A stretch of DNA of 10,126 bases, taken from the NCBI GenBank assembly GCA_904420255.1, contig CAJFUT010000180.1:1-10126 (forward strand), in the 5' to 3' direction. The notes below the pieces were generated by a model, which was given only the letters and a program-made list of their open reading frames with translations, was not told where the DNA came from and ran no database searches. Positions 6,514-10,126 of this stretch are shown piece after piece. The stretch's first letter is position 1. Each line of letters starts with the position of its first letter. Both the position numbers and the translations under genes were made by a program. Source of the stretch: an uncultured Angelakisella sp. (GTDB taxonomy: Bacteria > Bacillota > Clostridia > Oscillospirales > Ruminococcaceae).

Positions 6514-7173
6514 ATGACCCTTGGAGAAAAGCTGAAAATGTACAGGACAGGCAGGGGACTGTCCCAGGAAAAAGTGGCGGAGCTGGTGGGCGTGAGCCGG
6601 CAGGCGGTGACGAAATGGGAAAACAACCAGACGGTCCCCAGCACAGATAATTTGATGGCCCTGGCGTCCATTTATCAGGTATCCCTGGATGATCTGGCGG
6701 AGGGCAGGCGGGACGGCAGGAAAAAGGAGAAGGAAATCCTCCATGCCAACCTGACCCTGATTGGGATTATCCTCCAGACAGCCTTTTTGAACGCGGCCAT
6801 GCAGCCCTTTCAGTTGCCCCCCTCCCTGAGGGCCGCGGAGATTGCGGTCAAGCTGGTCCCGCTGTTCGCCGCGTCTGTTTGGATGGCACTTAACCTGCGG
6901 TACGAAAAGGACCCGGCGCGGCGGAGCAGAAACGCCCGGATCGAGCTGCTTTACTGCCTGGTTCAGGCCGGCATCGCCCTGTTCGGCCATTACAGCGGCT
7001 GGCACTGGGCGGGGACCCTGCTGCTGATGGCGATTGCCCTGCTCTATATTTTTGTCGTCAACCCCAGGTATATGAACCGGCGGCTGACCAGGGGCTTTGG
7101 GGAGCCGGCGGGCAGCGGGGACCCGCTGGGCGTTTCCCGGGGCTGCCCTCCCGGAAAATCAAAAAAAGATTGA
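6514..7173 (+). CDS. XRE-family HTH regulator with C-terminal membrane domain
   Basis: A 219-residue protein with an N-terminal helix-turn-helix of the XRE/Cro type (about residues 5-61). The typical core LSQEKVAELVGVSRQAVTKWE (16-36) is followed by VPSTDNLMALASIYQVSLDDL. A charged linker (RRDGRKKEKE) leads to about four hydrophobic segments (roughly 76-96, 107-127, 143-160, 164-183) and a polar tail. It would be a DNA-binding protein tethered to the membrane, perhaps reporting envelope state, a layout common in Clostridia. The target is unknown; the inverted repeat at 6441-6455 is a candidate self-operator. Codons such as AAA, ATT and TTT seem more frequent here than in the PBP or ligase genes, which could mean a different origin. 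The last codon overlaps the -35 box of the next operon. Confidence 0.85.
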   Translation: MTLGEKLKMYRTGRGLSQEKVAELVGVSRQAVTKWENNQTVPSTDNLMALASIYQVSLDDLAEGRRDGRKKEKEILHANLTLIGIILQTAFLNAAMQPFQLPPSLRAAEIAVKLVPLFAASVWMALNLRYEKDPARRSRNARIELLYCLVQAGIALFGHYSGWHWAGTLLLMAIALLYIFVVNPRYMNRRLTRGFGEPAGSGDPLGVSRGCPPGKSKKD

Positions 7174-7198
7174 CATTTCCGGCGGGATGGTTTATCAT
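7170..7198 (+). promoter_or_regulatory. Sigma-A promoter of the T-box operon
   Basis: A perfect TTGACA (7170-7175) is 17 bases from TATCAT (7193-7198), with an A/T-rich stretch after it. The -35 box includes the TGA stop codon of the preceding XRE gene. Transcription should begin near 7205, at the 5' edge of the T-box leader. Confidence 0.88.
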
Positions 7199-7204
7199 AA
7201 GAAA

Positions 7205-7490
7205 AAATTCAATCCCCAAGCAAAGCGATGATAAGGACGCGGCAGCTCCATAAGGGCCTGCAGAGAGTATGCGGTTGGTGCAAGCATACGGATCCGGGAG
7301 CTGTCCAATCACCTTGGAGCCGGGACTGGAACGCCTGAGGGCAAGTATAGCATCCCCGTTTGGCCTCGTTATCGGCCGGGAATTGTTGGATTCCTCATGA
7401 GGGGCACGGCCTTGGCCGTGCAAATTGGGTGGTACCGCGAGCTGATTGCAGCCCGTCCCATGCTTTGGCGTGGGATGGGTTTTTTGTTGT
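7205..7490 (+). promoter_or_regulatory. T-box leader riboswitch (tRNA-sensing), probably isoleucine
   Basis: All core T-box parts are visible. Stem I has the kink-turn side GATGA and AAGG (7233-7236) facing CCTT (7312-7315), a helix CAGCTCC/GGAGCTG (7243-7249 with 7297-7303), the AGAGAG motif (7262-7267), and the distal hairpin GTATGC/GCATAC with loop GGTTGGTGCAA. A stem III-like hairpin GCACGGC/GCCGTGC is at 7404-7421. The T-box sequence GGGTGGTACCGCG (7427-7439) and CGTCCC (7454-7459) form the antiterminator. The specifier, aligned to the base before the CCTT strand, reads ATC (7308-7310, Ile). The UGGU bulge fits a discriminator A73, as in tRNA-Ile, and argues against the Ser or Asn readings in other frames. 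Uncharged tRNA would favour antitermination and expression of the two downstream genes. Confidence 0.95.
7451..7486 (+). terminator. T-box regulatory terminator
   Basis: CCCGTCCCATGC (7452-7463) pairs with GCGTGGGATGGG (7468-7479), with two G/T wobbles, around a TTTG loop, followed by a run of T. Its left arm contains the CGTCCC needed for the antiterminator, so the two structures exclude each other. Confidence 0.93.
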
Positions 7491-7539
7491 TTTTGGACCG
7501 GGAAGCAGTGGGTAAGACGAAGAAAGGAAGGTTTTTGGG

Positions 7540-8136
7540 ATGGAAGTCAAGCTGTATGAAATCGCGGAGCGAATTCGGTGCCTGCGGGAGATTCTGGGCA
7601 TTTCGGTGGAGGAGATGGCGGAGGCCTGTATGGTCAGCCCGGAGGAATATGCCCGGCTGGAGGAGGGAAACGACGATTTCTCCTATTCCTTCCTGGTCAA
7701 GTGCGCCGAAACCCTGGGGGTGGACACGGTGGAGCTGATTACCGGGGAAACCCCCAAGCTCTCCTTCTACAGCATCATCCGCAAGGGCCGGGGGCTGCCC
7801 ATCAAGCGCCGGAAGGGCTTTACCTACGACCACATGGGTTACCTCTTCCGGAGCCGGGAGTGCGAGCCCATGCTGGTGGTGGCCCCCTATTCCGAGGAGG
7901 AGCAGGACGCCCCCATCCATCTTTCCCACCACTCCGGCCAGGAGTTCGACTATATCCTCAAGGGCTCCCTGAAAATCCAGTTTGAGGGGGGCGGCAGCCA
8001 CATCCTCAACGAGGGGGACTGCGTCTATTACGACTCCGGCCACGGCCATGGCATGATCGCTGTGGGAGGCGAGGACTGCCAGTTTTTGGCCATCGTCCTC
8101 AAAAAGGACAAAAAGGACAAAGGGGAGGGGAAGTAA
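7540..8136 (+). CDS. XRE-cupin transcriptional regulator
   Basis: A 198-residue regulator with an N-terminal XRE-type helix-turn-helix (about residues 7-66: IRCLREILGISVEEMAEAC, then SPEEYARLEEG) and a C-terminal cupin sensor domain (about 105-188). Cupin motif 1 is around HLSHHSGQEFDYILKG (127-142, with H130, H131 and E135). Motif 2 is GDCVYYDSGHGHGM (159-172, with H170), so metal or small-ligand binding is plausible but the pattern is not fully canonical. The tail is Lys/Asp-rich (KKDKKDKGEGK), encoded by a perfect 9-base tandem duplication. AAGGAAGG precedes the ATG. It is the first gene after the T-box and ends 4 bases before the acyl-CoA synthetase, so it is probably the operon's own ligand-responsive regulator. 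The ligand is unknown; the neighbour's substrate or product is a fair guess. Confidence 0.87.
   Translation: MEVKLYEIAERIRCLREILGISVEEMAEACMVSPEEYARLEEGNDDFSYSFLVKCAETLGVDTVELITGETPKLSFYSIIRKGRGLPIKRRKGFTYDHMGYLFRSRECEPMLVVAPYSEEEQDAPIHLSHHSGQEFDYILKGSLKIQFEGGGSHILNEGDCVYYDSGHGHGMIAVGGEDCQFLAIVLKKDKKDKGEGK
8101..8118 (+). repeat. Perfect 9-base tandem duplication
   Basis: AAAAAGGAC occurs twice in a row, followed by a partial third copy (AAAGG). In the regulator it encodes the KKDKKDK tail, and it lies just before the next gene's ribosome binding site. Slippage here would change the tail length by 3 residues without breaking the frame. Confidence 0.8.
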
Positions 8137-8140
8137 GCCC

Positions 8141-9805
8141 ATGGAAAAGATGGAGCTTTTGTATCAGAAATACTGCCGGGAGGAATTTGACGAAAAGGGG
8201 ATGCTGGTGAAGTTCCAGCCGGTGGTGCCGGAGGATTTCAACTTCGCCTACGACTGCGTGGACTATATCGCGGACCACCAGCCGGACCGCCGGGCCATGG
8301 TCTGGTGCGACGACAAGGGCCACGAGCGTACCTTTTCCTTTGAGGATATGCGCCGCTGGAGCAACAGGACCGCCAATTACTTCCTCAGCCAGGGAATCAA
8401 AAAAGGCGACATGGTGATGGTGATCCTCAAGCGCCACTATCAGTTCTGGTTCACCATCCTGGCTCTCCACAAAATCGGGGCGGTGATCATCCCCGCCACC
8501 AACCTTCTCACCAAGAAGGATGTCATCTACCGGGTCAACGCCGCCGACGTGGCCGCCATCGTCTGCACCGCCGACGGGGAGGTTTCCCACGCTGTGGAGG
8601 AGGCGGAGCCGGAGTTTGGCGCCCCGGTGAAGAAGTTCCTGGTCCACGGCGGCCGGGAGGGCTGGCACGACTTTGACCGGGAGCTGGAGGGGTACTCCCC
8701 TGAGCTGGAGCGGATCCCCAATAAAAGCGCCGACCCCATGCTCCTCTACTTCACCTCCGGCACCACCGGCTACCCCAAAATGGTGATCCACAACTACGCC
8801 TATCCCATCGGCCACATCATCACCGCCCGGCACTGGCACAACGTGGTGCCGGACGGCCTCCATCTCAGCGTGGCGGACACCGGCTGGGGCAAGGCGGTTT
8901 GGGGGAAGCTCTACGGCCAGTGGCTCTGCGGCGCAGGGGTCTTTGTCTACGATTTCGATAAATTCACCCCCAAGGACCTGCTGCACAAAATCGAGCAGTA
9001 CCGCATCACCACCTTCTGCGCTCCTCCCACCATCTACCGCTTCTTCATCAAGGAAGGGATGGAGGGCTACGACCTTTCCAGCCTGGTTTACGCCACCACC
9101 GCCGGGGAGGCCCTGAACCCCGAGGTCTATAACCGCTTCCTGGAATACACCGGCCTCAAGCTGATGGAGGCCTTCGGCCAGACCGAAACCACCGTCCAGC
9201 TGGCCAACCTGGTGGGCTCCACCCCCAAGCCCGGCTCCATGGGACGGCCCAGCCCCCTCTACGACATCGCCGTAGTGGACAGCGACGGCCAGCCGGTTTC
9301 CACCGGCGACGTGGGTGAGATCGTCATCCGGGCGGACCGGGAGAACCCGCCCACCGGCCTTTTCATGGGCTACTACCGGGACGGGGAAAAGACCCTGGAG
9401 GCCTGGCACGATGGCTATTATCACACCGGGGACACCGTCTGGCAGGATGAAGACGGGTATTACTGGTATGTGGGCCGCACCGACGACGTCATCAAGGCCT
9501 CGGGCTACCGCATCGGCCCCTTCGAGATCGAGAGCGTCCTGATGGAGCACCCGGCGGTGCTGGAGTGCGCCGTCACCGGGGCGCCGGACCCCATCCGGGG
9601 CACGGTGGTGAAGGCCACCATCGTCCTGATGAAGGGGTATGAGGCCACCCCGGAACTGACCAAGGAGCTTCAGGACTATGTGAAGCACCAGACCGCTCCC
9701 TATAAATACCCCCGGATCGTGGAGTATGTGGAGAGCCTTCCCAAAACCCTCAGCGGCAAAATCCGCCGGGTGGAGCTGAAGGAAGGACGCCAGCCCCAGG
9801 GCTGA
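8141..9805 (+). CDS. AMP-forming acyl-CoA synthetase, medium-chain (ACSM/MACS) type
   Basis: A 554-residue adenylate-forming enzyme that activates a carboxylic acid with ATP and CoA to acyl-CoA, AMP and PPi. Its motifs run in the family order: TSGTTGYPK (205-213), DTGWGKAVWGKLYGQW (ACSM-like), CAPPTIYRFF, TTAGEALNPE, EAFGQTET (343-350), YHTGD (427-431), VGRTDDVIKASGYRIGP with R446, and TLSGKIRR with the catalytic lysine K540. The intact A10 lysine and the GWGK stretch favour the medium-chain/branched-acid group over plain acetyl-CoA synthetase. The start is preceded by GGGGAGGGG. It is the last gene of the T-box operon, so its expression should rise when the sensed aminoacyl-tRNA is scarce. 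2-methylbutyrate is a reasonable substrate guess given the Ile-type specifier; isobutyrate, isovalerate or an aryl acid are alternatives. Confidence 0.92.
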   Translation: MEKMELLYQKYCREEFDEKGMLVKFQPVVPEDFNFAYDCVDYIADHQPDRRAMVWCDDKGHERTFSFEDMRRWSNRTANYFLSQGIKKGDMVMVILKRHYQFWFTILALHKIGAVIIPATNLLTKKDVIYRVNAADVAAIVCTADGEVSHAVEEAEPEFGAPVKKFLVHGGREGWHDFDRELEGYSPELERIPNKSADPMLLYFTSGTTGYPKMVIHNYAYPIGHIITARHWHNVVPDGLHLSVADTGWGKAVWGKLYGQWLCGAGVFVYDFDKFTPKDLLHKIEQYRITTFCAPPTIYRFFIKEGMEGYDLSSLVYATTAGEALNPEVYNRFLEYTGLKLMEAFGQTETTVQLANLVGSTPKPGSMGRPSPLYDIAVVDSDGQPVSTGDVGEIVIRADRENPPTGLFMGYYRDGEKTLEAWHDGYYHTGDTVWQDEDGYYWYVGRTDDVIKASGYRIGPFEIESVLMEHPAVLECAVTGAPDPIRGTVVKATIVLMKGYEATPELTKELQDYVKHQTAPYKYPRIVEYVESLPKTLSGKIRRVELKEGRQPQG

Positions 9806-9907
9806 CGGGGCGCCCGGGCAATTTTATAGCCGTGCCGCCGGAGGCGGCACATGGCCGTTTGCGATGCTTTTGCATAGCAATAAGCCCTTCCCCAAAAGGG
9901 AAAGGGC
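9806..9907 (+). other. Non-coding stretch with clustered hairpins after the ligase gene
   Basis: No supported gene lies between 9806 and the window end (321 bases). This first part holds a possible short stem overlapping the ligase stop codon (9796-9802 with 9812-9818) followed by ATTTTAT. Next comes a perfect 8-bp hairpin GTGCCGCC-GGA-GGCGGCAC (9832-9850), then a small ATGC-TTTT-GCAT hairpin (9866-9877). Last is a GCCCTTCCC/GGGAAAGGGC hairpin with one bulge (9884-9907). The function is unknown; the set may include the operon's terminator or be part of a dispersed repeat. Confidence 0.5.
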
Positions 9908-9922
9908 ATCAGGATACAGGCA

Positions 9923-9968
9923 GCCCCCAGCGGTTATGCAGACGCCGCCGGGGGCGCCAGCATTTTTT
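9923..9968 (+). terminator. Possible terminator hairpin downstream of the acyl-CoA synthetase
   Basis: GCCCCC and GCGG (9923-9933) pair with CCGC and GGGGGC (9945-9955) with one A/C mismatch. A run of six T follows at 9963-9968, but it starts 7 bases after the stem, later than ideal. It may end the T-box operon or be one module of the hairpin cluster. Confidence 0.4.
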
Positions 9969-10007
9969 GCCGCGATTGGTAAAGCGCACCCTACGGACCG
10001 GGCCGCA

Positions 10008-10053
10008 GAGAGCGGGGCGCAGAGCGAGGCTCTTGAAAGCTTTCTCTCACGGA
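10008..10053 (+). repeat. 46-nt imperfect direct repeat, copy 1
   Basis: The first 11 bases (GAGAGCGGGGC) and the last 14 (CTTTCTCTCACGGA) are identical to the copy at 10081-10126, with a diverged 21-base centre. Within each copy GAGAG can pair with CTCTC. The period is 73 bases. The spacer holds GCCGG/CCGGC. Confidence 0.8.
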
Positions 10054-10080
10054 CTTGGCAGCCGGCCCTCGCCGGCCCAA

Positions 10081-10126
10081 GAGAGCGGGGCACAAGCCAA
10101 CGATTCTGGAAACTTTCTCTCACGGA
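10081..10126 (+). repeat. 46-nt imperfect direct repeat, copy 2 (at window edge)
   Basis: The same conserved ends as the copy at 10008-10053. It reaches the last base of the window, so further copies may lie beyond the edge. Confidence 0.8.

Noticed and set aside
5617..7005. Minus-strand open frame of 462 codons
   Set aside because: Antisense to the HAD phosphatase and XRE regulator and across their promoters; no family features.
7369..7738. Small open frames over the T-box leader and start of the cupin gene on both strands
   Set aside because: The region is accounted for by T-box structure and the true cupin-regulator frame; these frames show no ribosome binding site or domain.
8099..9688. 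Minus-strand open frame of 529 codons
   Set aside because: Antisense shadow of the acyl-CoA synthetase, whose full motif set proves the plus strand is coding.
9824..10123. Minus-strand 99-codon open frame in the gene-free tail
   Set aside because: It starts with GTG inside a direct repeat, reads through all four hairpins, and its composition resembles translated structured repeat DNA. Upstream signals lie at or beyond the window edge, so a gene cannot be supported.
10008..10126. CRISPR array
   Set aside because: Only two copies, with mismatched centres and a 27-base GC-rich spacer. The conserved part is at the ends of the unit, not a uniform repeat, and no cas gene is in the window.

Overview
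The window is very GC-rich (roughly two-thirds G+C by eye). It nevertheless carries typical Firmicutes signals: consensus sigma-A promoters with 17-bp spacers, AGGAGG-type ribosome binding sites, a TPP riboswitch before a ThiT-type ECF transporter gene, and a full tRNA-sensing T-box leader. This points to a high-GC Clostridia genome, probably Oscillospiraceae (Flavonifractor/Lawsonibacter-like). The family placement is an inference from composition and gene style, not from a database match.

Layout. (1) 1-1768, minus strand: sbcD and the first 181 codons of sbcC, joined by an ATGA overlap and driven by a good promoter at 1740-1768. (2) 1864-4740, plus strand: a GT4-type glycosyltransferase followed after 6 bp by a membrane-anchored class B penicillin-binding protein. 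A bidirectional hairpin terminator (4751-4782) separates this pair from the convergent thiT. (3) 4805-5605, minus strand: thiT under a THI-box riboswitch with its own terminator. Its promoter shares its -35 region with the divergent promoter of a HAD phosphatase (5692-6366, plus). (4) 6514-7173: an XRE regulator fused to a multi-pass membrane domain, with a short inverted repeat upstream. (5) 7170-9805: a T-box-controlled operon. It has a promoter, a roughly 280-nt T-box leader with terminator, an XRE-cupin regulator, and a medium-chain-type acyl-CoA synthetase. (6) 9806-10126: no supported gene, but a series of GC-rich hairpins and two imperfect 46-nt direct repeats.

The most interesting unit is region 5. 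The specifier triplet reads best as AUC (Ile), and the antiterminator bulge reads UGGU, which fits a tRNA with A73 such as tRNA-Ile. A T-box controlling an acyl-CoA ligase and a cupin regulator, with no tRNA synthetase, biosynthetic enzyme or transporter gene, suggests a salvage route. In that route 2-methylbutyrate (or a similar branched acid) would be activated to its CoA thioester when charged tRNA-Ile runs low, then reductively carboxylated to an isoleucine precursor. The leader is directly visible in the sequence; the pathway is a hypothesis.
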